Positions 43,484 to 48,904 of a stretch of 48,904 nt of DNA are shown in pieces. Within the stretch, counting starts at the first letter, position 1. Every line of letters begins with the position of its first letter. A model generated the notes under the pieces. That model saw only the letters and a program-made list of their open reading frames with translations, did no database searches and had not been told where the DNA came from. Source of the DNA: Kiritimatiellia bacterium (GTDB lineage: Bacteria > Verrucomicrobiota > Kiritimatiellia > UBA8416 > JADHWI01); assembly GCA_030744755.1 (NCBI GenBank), contig JASLPY010000037.1:1-48904 (forward strand). Reading direction: 5' to 3'. Position numbers and translations under genes: made by a program.

Positions 43484-43698
43484 CCAAACTCCACCCCCCC
43501 CTTATTGGCCAGCATCTCTGTTCTGAACGGGAAGACAAACAACGGCAGAAGCAGCGCGAAGACAACCCGCTGGCACAGGAGGGTGTTATGCAAAAAGTAA
43601 TCAAACGCCTGGAAGCGGCGTGCGAAAATGACCGTATACCGGAAACGGTCGAAGCGGGAAATATAGGCTTCGTGCTTCTGGGCGATGATCTCCTCGTT
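43478..43698 (-). repeat. Direct repeat, copy 2: 3' part of a sulfotransferase gene
   Basis: Counterpart of 40950-41167, with about nine bases in ten equal and a two-base longer homopolymer. Most differences are silent or conservative in the reading frame of the remnant, which suggests that it was still under selection after duplication, or that duplication was recent. Confidence 0.88.
43494..43501 (-). repeat. G8 homopolymer (coding strand) at a frame junction
   Basis: Eight consecutive G residues on the coding strand, C on the given strand. The upstream remnant frame (from 43713) and the glycosyltransferase frame (to 42147) differ by exactly one base at this tract: 1567 nt separate the start and stop, and 1566 is divisible by three. 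The homologous site in the sulfotransferase gene is AAA followed by G6, equal to the G7 state here. Tracts of this kind slip during replication. Confidence 0.8.
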
Positions 43699-43739
43699 TT
43701 TGTTCACTTTCATATCAAAAGCTTTCCGAGAGCGTGTCT

Positions 43740-43850
43740 TTATCCGGCCTTATCCGTAATATTCTGAAAATGAGATCGCACCCACGCCGGTGACAGTCGC
43801 GCGCCGACAAAGTGCAAAGTGAACTACGGGGGATAAGCCGGGCAAAACGC
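43740..43850 (-). pseudogene. C-terminal remnant of a fourth glycosyltransferase paralog, frameshifted
   Basis: The last 24 codons read HFVGARLSPAWVRSHFQN and end at a TAA at 43740, matching the C-terminus of the glycosyltransferase at 42147 (HYVGARLSPAWVKQ). Just upstream, ARLIPRSSL matches ARLLPADSI of the same protein but in another frame, so a one-base deletion lies between them. Nothing of the rest of the gene is left. Its spacing to the sulfotransferase remnant start (26 bp) parallels that of the intact pair downstream (37 bp), which shows that a whole gene pair was duplicated and then reduced. Confidence 0.7.
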
Positions 43851-43932
43851 GCCCAGATTTTGGCGTGATATCGAGGATAAAAGTAGTTAGGTGCGTCACA
43901 GGTCCCAATGTGGGAGTCTCACTGTGATTATA

Positions 43933-44787
43933 TCAATATCCCCCTCGCCCTCTGTTGATTATGCGGTCCGGATTGGCCTGAAGATAAAGGTCTGCCTGTT
44001 CCGATACGGAAGATTGGGACAGAGGTGTGTAATAGGTTTCGGGCCCTGTGCGATTCACAATGAATGGGGCCAAGCCGTTTACAACTCTGATATCGGTAGT
44101 AACGCGCGTGCCGGCCCCCTGGTTGATCTCCTGCCCATGCACCGTGGCGAGGCCGAAAATCAGAACCTGCCCCACGGTCAGGGGAACCGGCACGGCCTCG
44201 TTGGCGATCTCCGGCAAAACAATTCTAGCAATATAGGGAATGCCCGCTAGATGCCTGGGCGACCCGCGTTCAACACCGTCGATATCCACTTCATGGAAAC
44301 GTGTCTCGCTCTCGGGTGTCCTTTGGGAACCCGAAACAATACGCAGGGCGCCACCTTCGTCCAGGTCCGTATAGGCAACAACAACTGACAGCTCATAGGG
44401 GCTGGCTCCGTAGAATGTATCCCGATGCAAACCAATATTGTCTCCGGCAACACCCGGACGCGCAATGCGTAGGTAGGGGTTGGTCTGAATACACAGATCG
44501 GGGCTGATTAATTTCTGGAGGGCGTCGAGTTCGGAGGAGATAATTTTCTTGGCAAACTGCCGTTCACGGAAAAAACCATTCAGGGCGAGATGCACCTTGA
44601 TATACGCCTCATCATCCGAAATATGCCCATGCAAATCTTCAAGCCGCTCCAAGGTGGGGAAAAAGGACTCTCGCAAAAAGGCGACTATTGCATCCCTCGC
44701 CTCAAACACGGTCTCGGGATGCGTTAAATCGAGAACCATCCAGCCATTTTTGGAATATAGTTCGTTCATTTCACTCAGCTTTATCAT
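43933..44787 (-). CDS. Phytanoyl-CoA dioxygenase (PhyH)-family Fe(II)/2-oxoglutarate enzyme, 284 aa
   Basis: Metal ligands: DNIGLHRDTFYGASPYE gives HxD near residue 135; LATVHGQEINQGAGTR gives the distal His near residue 223; TTDIRVVNG gives the Arg that binds 2-oxoglutarate. LGxHRD and the double-stranded beta-helix spacing fit PhyH-like dioxygenases. In glycan and natural product clusters such enzymes hydroxylate or epimerise the substrate. A TATAAT lies 28 bp upstream of the ATG, and GGTGA stands seven bases before it. Its gene is isolated by AT-rich flanks. The substrate is unknown. Confidence 0.8.
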   Translation of the reverse strand: MIKLSEMNELYSKNGWMVLDLTHPETVFEARDAIVAFLRESFFPTLERLEDLHGHISDDEAYIKVHLALNGFFRERQFAKKIISSELDALQKLISPDLCIQTNPYLRIARPGVAGDNIGLHRDTFYGASPYELSVVVAYTDLDEGGALRIVSGSQRTPESETRFHEVDIDGVERGSPRHLAGIPYIARIVLPEIANEAVPVPLTVGQVLIFGLATVHGQEINQGAGTRVTTDIRVVNGLAPFIVNRTGPETYYTPLSQSSVSEQADLYLQANPDRIINRGRGGY

Positions 44788-44814
44788 CCTAAATCACCAT
44801 TTAGTTGTGTTGAG

Positions 44815-44820
44815 ATTATA
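44815..44820 (-). promoter_or_regulatory. Perfect TATAAT -10 candidate upstream of the dioxygenase gene
   Basis: The minus strand has TATAAT at 44820-44815, 28 bp before the ATG at 44787, in an AT-rich 51-bp gap. No good -35 hexamer stands at the right distance, so the call is tentative. Confidence 0.3.
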
Positions 44821-44838
44821 CTAGATAGTTCGAAAATT

Positions 44839-45492
44839 CTATTCACGCTCATTATCCGCCCCTTCCAAAATATCGATGCAGCCGTTTACATCATCGAAGG
44901 GGAGGTTCTGGATAAGTTCCGGATCGCGATCCCACCATTTTATACGTAGGAGACTTTTTATGATCTTGTCGTCAAAACGATATTTTAAAATCCTGGCCGG
45001 TGTTCCCCCAACAATCGCATAAGCGGGAACATCAGATATGACGACAGCACCGGCAGCGATAACCGCACCGTCACTGATCGTGACCCCCGCACAAATAACA
45101 GCATTGGATCCGACCCAAACATCGTTCCCAACAACGGTATTCTTCAAAGAAAATTGAGTTTTCTCCGTTTCAAACTTTATGGGAGAATTTCTGTATTGAA
45201 AGGGGCTTGTACTTAGCCATGTAGTTGGATGTGGCTGCCCCCCAATAGTGCAGGAATTAGCAATACTACAATACCTACCTATATCTGTTAATTGCGATAC
45301 ATGGGAGTAATTACTGACGTATGTATGCCTTCCAATAGATATATTCCCGACGATGTAACATTCATAAAAACAAACCGGCGGCTCCACCTCAACATCGAGA
45401 CCAATAACCACGTTCTCTGTACAGATAACGCCCATCTCGGACAACTTTTTTTTACCTTTACCAGATATATTTATGAAATCCCTATTTCTCAT
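44839..45492 (-). CDS. Hexapeptide-repeat O-acetyltransferase (CatB/NeuD-like left-handed beta helix), 217 aa
   Basis: Several hexapeptide turns are visible (CYIVGNISIGRHTYVS, LTDIGRYCSIANSCTIGG, NTVVGNDVWVGSNAVICA, VTISDGAVIAAGAVV), followed by the usual IVGGTPARILKYRFD. QPHPTTWLSTSPF carries the catalytic His region of CatB/xenobiotic acetyltransferases. The family moves acetyl from acetyl-CoA to a sugar hydroxyl or amino group. ATG at 45492 is chosen because it forms an ATGA overlap with the radical SAM stop; a longer frame exists to 45555. AT-rich composition is notable and shared with the radical SAM gene upstream. Confidence 0.88.
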   Translation of the reverse strand: MRNRDFINISGKGKKKLSEMGVICTENVVIGLDVEVEPPVCFYECYIVGNISIGRHTYVSNYSHVSQLTDIGRYCSIANSCTIGGQPHPTTWLSTSPFQYRNSPIKFETEKTQFSLKNTVVGNDVWVGSNAVICAGVTISDGAVIAAGAVVISDVPAYAIVGGTPARILKYRFDDKIIKSLLRIKWWDRDPELIQNLPFDDVNGCIDILEGADNERE

Positions 45493-46445
45493 AATGGCAC
45501 CGGGATTTTTTCCGTAACACGTGATGAGTCGTCCCAAACATTGCAGTTTGTGCACATCAGCATTGACGACCTGCCGTGTTTAGCATGGCTGTCGCGAATT
45601 TTTGCCATGAGCTGATTCTGCCAAATCGATTGTATTAAAGAGTCCAGAACGTTCCCCAATTTCTTGGACGCATTGAAATCAATACAACATAGCGGGACCC
45701 GCCCATCGCAAAGGATCACCAGGGATGTCCACGGAGAGGGACATGGTAACCCATTGAGTTCAGATTCCACCTGAACATCCGGCAAGCTGTAATTATCGCT
45801 TCCGCGCGCCCAATTGTGGGAAAGCCGACCATAGGCCATATCGAGTGGCCCCATATGGCTCTGCCAGAAATCTTTGTACTGATTAAACTCATCAATATTC
45901 TGTTCCATGATCGCCATTCTGATTCGCACCGGAACTTCTGGGGCCAGTTTGTTTCTCAAGGAGATAAATGAAATCACATTGGATATGCATTCGTCGTAAT
46001 CAAGCCCTATGCGAATTAGCTCAAAGGTCTCCTTTGTCGCGCCGTCGATGGAGAATGTGATTTCGTCCATACCGCTGCGAAGTATGGTTTCAGCCCTCTT
46101 CGGTGTCATAAGCGAAGCGTTCGAACTTATGGTGACTTTTTTGATACCTATTTGCTTCAAGGCCTGGACACGCGATTCCAACTTTTTGTCTATCAGGGGT
46201 TCCCCATCAAGCTGGACCGTGATCATTTCTATCCAGTCGGCAAATGGCTCTATTTCTTTCAGAATTTTGTCATACAGTTCATCGCTCATTAATTTTGAGT
46301 CTCTTTCCCACTCTTCAACCGGGCACATGATGCATCGCGCGTTACATGTGGAGACCGTCTCGATTTGAAGATATTTGGGAAAGCATAGAAAATCCTCAAT
46401 AGTCTTGAGACCATTCTGCTTCATTGCTTTGGTCAGTTCGTCCAT
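45489..46445 (-). CDS. Radical SAM/SPASM-domain enzyme, 318 aa
   Basis: N-terminal ETVSTCNARCIMCPVEEW (Cys 34, 38 and 41) is the CxxxCxxC site; QLDGEPLIDKKL and TISSNASLM are core strands. The C-terminal SPASM part has PCPSPWTSLVILCDGRVPLCC and LMCTNCNVW, the Cys pattern for auxiliary 4Fe-4S clusters. Members act on peptides or sugars, including dehydrogenation of aminoglycoside precursors. The ATG shares one base with the stop of a 51-codon membrane-anchor ORF upstream (TAATG). Composition is AT-rich compared with flanking genes, like the acetyltransferase downstream, so the pair may have come in together. Confidence 0.87.
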   Translation of the reverse strand: MDELTKAMKQNGLKTIEDFLCFPKYLQIETVSTCNARCIMCPVEEWERDSKLMSDELYDKILKEIEPFADWIEMITVQLDGEPLIDKKLESRVQALKQIGIKKVTISSNASLMTPKRAETILRSGMDEITFSIDGATKETFELIRIGLDYDECISNVISFISLRNKLAPEVPVRIRMAIMEQNIDEFNQYKDFWQSHMGPLDMAYGRLSHNWARGSDNYSLPDVQVESELNGLPCPSPWTSLVILCDGRVPLCCIDFNASKKLGNVLDSLIQSIWQNQLMAKIRDSHAKHGRSSMLMCTNCNVWDDSSRVTEKIPVPL

Positions 46446-46600
46446 TACCCTAAGATATTCCTTTCATCATCCGGAAAATGCCGCCCCACCCAGACCAGTC
46501 CCGAAAAAGGCAGGAGAACCGCCGTCGCAGTGCGGCTGAAAACCCGCCACGCCATGCGCACCGGGAAAATCAGGATATTTTTGAGGCTCCGTTCTTTCAC
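46445..46600 (-). pseudogene. 51-codon mini-ORF: truncated membrane anchor of a glycosyltransferase, coupled to the next gene
   Basis: GTG at 46600 starts KERSLKNILIFPVRMAWRVF and continues through the anchor to GLVWVGR, identical to the 5' end of the glycosyltransferase at 42147. It then diverges into HFPDDERNILG and stops with TAA, which overlaps the ATG of the radical SAM gene by one base (TAATG). It may be a deletion remnant or a functional small membrane peptide or leader. It has no clear ribosome binding site. The divergence point is sharp. Confidence 0.65.
46482..46590 (-). repeat. 109-bp direct repeat, copy 2
   Basis: Matches 43375-43483 with one mismatch by eye, same orientation, about 3.1 kb away. 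It lies within the 51-codon mini-ORF. Recombination between the copies would delete the dioxygenase, acetyltransferase and radical SAM genes. Confidence 0.88.
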
Positions 46601-46663
46601 GATCTATCTGTCTTCATTTTCGTCTTCGGGAGAAAAGCGCGTCCATGGAAAAATGGCCGTTCC

Positions 46664-47563
46664 TCACACCCCGGTGGCGAGATTCTCCCGGGCAATCCGG
46701 GTCGCCGTTTCTCTCATGGTGGCCAGGGATGAGGGCGCCGGAACCCCAAACATTTCTCCCTCGCGGGACATATCAAGCGTCGTGAAACGCGGTGAGCTTC
46801 CGGACGGATATTCCTTCATGTTCCCGGTTCTGGCCTCGATTCTCTCCGGGTCGACCGCCATGGCCCGGATCAGTTGTTCGGCCAGCACCGTATAGGGAAG
46901 GTCATCGTCGCCAGAGGCGTGAAAAATCCCCTCCGTGCCGGAGCCTATAATTTCATGCATCACCCGTGACGCGAAGACCGCCGTGATGGGGGCGATGGTG
47001 GTATCCTGATACGCTGTTATGTTTTGCCCCGATGCCAGTTCGGTTTGCCACCTGTTGAGAAGCGGCATATCCGGTCCAATGATTTTGGTCAGCCTCAGGA
47101 CCACTGTCTTTCCCTCCAACTCCAGAATACGTGCCTCGGCCTCGGCCTTTTGCCGCCCATAATTCGTCACCGGACAGGGCGGGTCGTCATGGTGGCGGAA
47201 GGGCCGGGTGAAATCGAAGACGCCGGTGGTGGACAAAAACAGGACCATCGTTCCCTGACGGGTTAGTTTTTCCGCCAGCGCCACCGGAGCATGAAGATTG
47301 ACCACCGCCGTGACATCGGGGTCGTTCTCGCACTCAGCAATACTTGTGACGGCGGTACAGATCACCGCCACGTCCACGGGTGGCAGTTCGGGCCATTCGC
47401 TCGGCGCAAGGCTCAAGTCGAGAAACAAGCAATCCTTTGCCTCGCCTTCGGTGCGCCGGGTTGTGCCGAAAACTTCATATCCCCGCCTCAACAAATCCTG
47501 ATACGCAACGCGGCCCACCTGACCATCGGCGCCGATAACAAGAATCGAAAGCGCGTCCGTCAA
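46664..47563 (-). CDS. RmlD-like NAD-dependent sugar reductase/epimerase (SDR), 299 aa
   Basis: N-terminal VIGADGQVGRVAYQDLL is the NAD(P) loop in the GxxGQxG form characteristic of RmlD. FLSTTGVFD and NYGRQKAEAEARIL supply the active-site Ser/Thr and YxxxK pair. It likely reduces a 4-keto-deoxysugar nucleotide. It is a distant relative of the gene at 20675. Its ATG overlaps the stop of the Nudix gene upstream by four bases. No RmlA, B or C partner is seen in the window. Confidence 0.83.
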   Translation of the reverse strand: MTDALSILVIGADGQVGRVAYQDLLRRGYEVFGTTRRTEGEAKDCLFLDLSLAPSEWPELPPVDVAVICTAVTSIAECENDPDVTAVVNLHAPVALAEKLTRQGTMVLFLSTTGVFDFTRPFRHHDDPPCPVTNYGRQKAEAEARILELEGKTVVLRLTKIIGPDMPLLNRWQTELASGQNITAYQDTTIAPITAVFASRVMHEIIGSGTEGIFHASGDDDLPYTVLAEQLIRAMAVDPERIEARTGNMKEYPSGSSPRFTTLDMSREGEMFGVPAPSSLATMRETATRIARENLATGV

Positions 47564-48063
47564 CTGGCCTTGCCTATATCCGAGTTGAAGACGCCGTCCT
47601 GCTGTAACAGCATATGCAGACAGAGGATGGTAAAATCATAGGGCACGAAACGAAATGCCTCCCGGGCGATGTCATCTGCCGTCATCAGCCTCATTTCCGC
47701 CCCTTCGTGAAGAACGAGACTGTCTACCACACCGGGATCAATGGACGCCTCGAAGAAATATCTGTGACGAAAGCCACCGTCGGAATAAATGGCGTCGAAG
47801 GCCATTTGGGAAAAATAGGCAAGACTGCCCGGCTCCAGCTCCAGCTCCAGCTCTTCCAACAGTTCGCGCCGCAACCCTGCTTCCGGGTTCTCGTTCGCTT
47901 CAACACAGCCACCGAACAGAGCCCACATATTCGGAAGGACGATACCGGCCTTGTCGTCGCGAAGTTGCATCAGATACCGACCGTCCGGCGTAACCAAGAG
48001 TGCCGCTGCCGTGCGGATATCCACAATATCTTCGGCAACGAATGGCCGTAACGTGTCCGTCAC
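47560..48063 (-). CDS. Nudix hydrolase, 167 aa
   Basis: The Nudix box is clear: GGCVEANENPEAGLRRELLE followed by EL, fitting Gx5Ex7REUxEExGU with the RELLEE metal-binding helix. Members hydrolyse nucleoside diphosphates linked to another group, such as NDP-sugars (GDP-mannose mannosyl hydrolase type) or noncanonical nucleotides. In a glycan cluster it may regulate nucleotide-sugar levels. It overlaps the RmlD-like gene downstream and lies four bases after the aminotransferase upstream. Confidence 0.88.
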   Translation of the reverse strand: MTDTLRPFVAEDIVDIRTAAALLVTPDGRYLMQLRDDKAGIVLPNMWALFGGCVEANENPEAGLRRELLEELELELEPGSLAYFSQMAFDAIYSDGGFRHRYFFEASIDPGVVDSLVLHEGAEMRLMTADDIAREAFRFVPYDFTILCLHMLLQQDGVFNSDIGKAS

Positions 48064-48067
48064 GAGA

Positions 48068-48904
48068 TCATGCCGCCCCGTAAAAGGCGTTTACTGATTC
48101 CGCCACGTAAGCGATCTGGTCCTCGCTCAGATACTGGTGATGGGGCAGGGCCAGCACCCGGTCGGACTGATTCTCGGCCACCGGGAAATCTCCCTTCTTG
48201 TGGCCGAATTTCTCCGCCGCCGGATGCAGGTGCAGACAGCGCCCGTAATAAATCAGCGACTGGATGCCTTTCTCGCCCAGATGGGCCTGGAGTTTGTCGC
48301 GCCCGTCGCACTGGGTGATGAACATGACGAAGGCGTTTTCTTCGTAATCCTTGCAGGGCGGGATATACATCTGCTCGGCAGTGATAAACTCGCGATAGAG
48401 GTTGACGTTGCGGCGGCGCCCCTCGATCACCGATTTCAGCCGATCGAGGCGGAAGCTGAGCACCTCGGCGTTGAGCACGTCGAGCCGGGAATTGACCCCG
48501 AACAGAGCACAGGTGTCGCGGTCCTCAAGACCGTGATTGCGATAGAGCCTTACCTTCGCGGCCACCGCATCGTCATCGGTGAGAAGAAAGCCGCCGTCGC
48601 CGATGGCGTTGAGGTTCTTCAAAGGATGGGTGGAGATGGCGTTGGCATTACCGAAGGTGCCGCCGTGACGGCCACGGTAATAGGCGCCCATGGTCTGGGC
48701 CGAATCCTCTACCACCAATAGGTCATGCCGTTTGGCGATGTCGAGGATGGCGTCCATATCGGCGATGCGCCCGGTCCAGTGCACCGGCATGATGGCCTTG
48801 GTGTTAGGGGTGATGGCCGCCTCGATGGCCGCCGGGTCGATGTTCTGGTCTTCGCGCACATCGGCGAACACCGGCGTCGCCCCCACATGAACGATGGAGC
48901 CGAT
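48068..48904 (-). CDS. DegT/DnrJ/EryC1/StrS aminotransferase, N-terminus cut by window edge
   Basis: The frame is open to the window end. VGATPVFADVREDQNIDPAA, PVHWTGRIADMDAIL, VVEDSAQTMGAYYRGRHGG (Asp for PLP) and STHPLKNLNAIGDGG (Schiff-base Lys) are all in order. The C-terminal half is complete, with a stop at 48068. The start seen at a GTG at 48886 is not real; the preceding residues IGSIVH belong to the family. It resembles the aminotransferase at 23363 more than the one at 32285. The cluster clearly continues beyond the right edge. Confidence 0.92.
   Translation of the reverse strand: MGSIVHVGATPVFADVREDQNIDPAAIEAAITPNTKAIMPVHWTGRIADMDAILDIAKRHDLLVVEDSAQTMGAYYRGRHGGTFGNANAISTHPLKNLNAIGDGGFLLTDDDAVAAKVRLYRNHGLEDRDTCALFGVNSRLDVLNAEVLSFRLDRLKSVIEGRRRNVNLYREFITAEQMYIPPCKDYEENAFVMFITQCDGRDKLQAHLGEKGIQSLIYYGRCLHLHPAAEKFGHKKGDFPVAENQSDRVLALPHHQYLSEDQIAYVAESVNAFYGAA

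Larger units (their letters stand above)
43474..43713 (-). pseudogene. Internally deleted sulfotransferase remnant, 79 codons, ending just past a G8 tract
   Basis: ATG at 43713 with GGAAAG upstream gives MKVNK, then NEEIIAQKHEAYISRFDRF through TEMLANKGG, which is the C-terminal part of the sulfotransferase at 40850. The whole catalytic N-terminal part is missing. After the G8 tract the frame shifts and stops in six codons. With one G fewer it would run in frame into the glycosyltransferase. The 5' flank (GGAAAG...ATATG) also resembles that of the intact sulfotransferase, so this is a duplicate that lost its middle. Confidence 0.75.

Noticed and set aside
42372..43526. 384-codon plus-strand ORF
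   Set aside because: Antisense to the glycosyltransferase; its proline- and arginine-rich end is a translation of the repeat sequence on the wrong strand.
43449..43604. N-terminal extension of the glycosyltransferase frame up to 43604
   Set aside because: The residues (many Cys and Ser) are an off-frame reading of the sulfotransferase tail, not a natural N-terminus.
1..48904. CRISPR arrays, tRNA or rRNA genes
   Set aside because: No regularly spaced short repeats or recognisable RNA gene sequences were seen; all repeats found are pieces of protein genes.

Overview
The window is a GC-rich surface-glycan biosynthesis region from a Gram-negative bacterium. Gene style (GTG/TTG starts, ATGA/TGATG overlaps, capsule/O-antigen type enzymes with many B12-dependent radical SAM proteins) suggests an alphaproteobacterium, perhaps Rhodospirillales-like, but nothing in the window fixes the taxon. 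Every well-supported gene lies on the minus strand, so transcription runs from high to low coordinates; both ends cut through genes. No rRNA, tRNA, CRISPR array or riboswitch was seen.

Layout, in the direction of transcription. (1) 48.9-44.8 kb: a partial DegT-type aminotransferase, a Nudix hydrolase, an RmlD-like reductase, a radical SAM/SPASM enzyme and a hexapeptide acetyltransferase. (2) 44.8-40.7 kb: a PhyH-type dioxygenase, then a rearranged tract with two copies of a glycosyltransferase-sulfotransferase pair, the upstream copy reduced to remnants. (3) 40.7-27.3 kb: four large B12-binding radical SAM proteins (three of one family, one different), a heptose module (GmhA-like isomerase and an HldE-like protein with its two domains in reversed order), a Gfo/Idh/MocA dehydrogenase, a second DegT aminotransferase and a HAD protein. 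(4) 27.3-20.1 kb: a tight block encoding an APH-like kinase, a split transketolase, a third DegT aminotransferase, a radical SAM/SPASM enzyme, a methyltransferase, an RmlD-like reductase and a WbuC-type cupin. (5) 20.1-14.5 kb: two more glycosyltransferases of the same family with duplicated end fragments, an AT-rich sugar methyltransferase and a broken IS3-family element. (6) 14.5-0 kb: two more B12-type radical SAM proteins, a sulfotransferase, an MsbA-type ABC exporter, a capsule-type transferase, a nonulosonate synthase (NeuB family), a 2-hydroxyacid dehydrogenase, a methyltransferase, a hydrolysing UDP-sugar 2-epimerase (NeuC family), a GNAT acetyltransferase and a partial polysaccharide deacetylase.

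The parts fit a pathway that makes several unusual sugars (a nonulosonic acid, a heptose-like sugar, amino and deoxy sugars), decorates them (methyl, acetyl, sulfate, radical SAM chemistry, hydroxylation) and exports the product. Two things stand out. First, four paralogous B12-binding radical SAM proteins of about 690-707 residues, plus two more distant ones, sit among sugar genes; this implies an undescribed set of sugar carbon-skeleton modifications. Second, one glycosyltransferase family and one sulfotransferase family show repeated recombination of their 5' and 3' ends: direct repeats, truncated copies, tiny leader ORFs overlapping the next gene's start, and a G8 tract that puts a glycosyltransferase one base out of frame with an upstream fragment. 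That looks like ongoing, possibly phase-variable, remodelling of a surface glycan.
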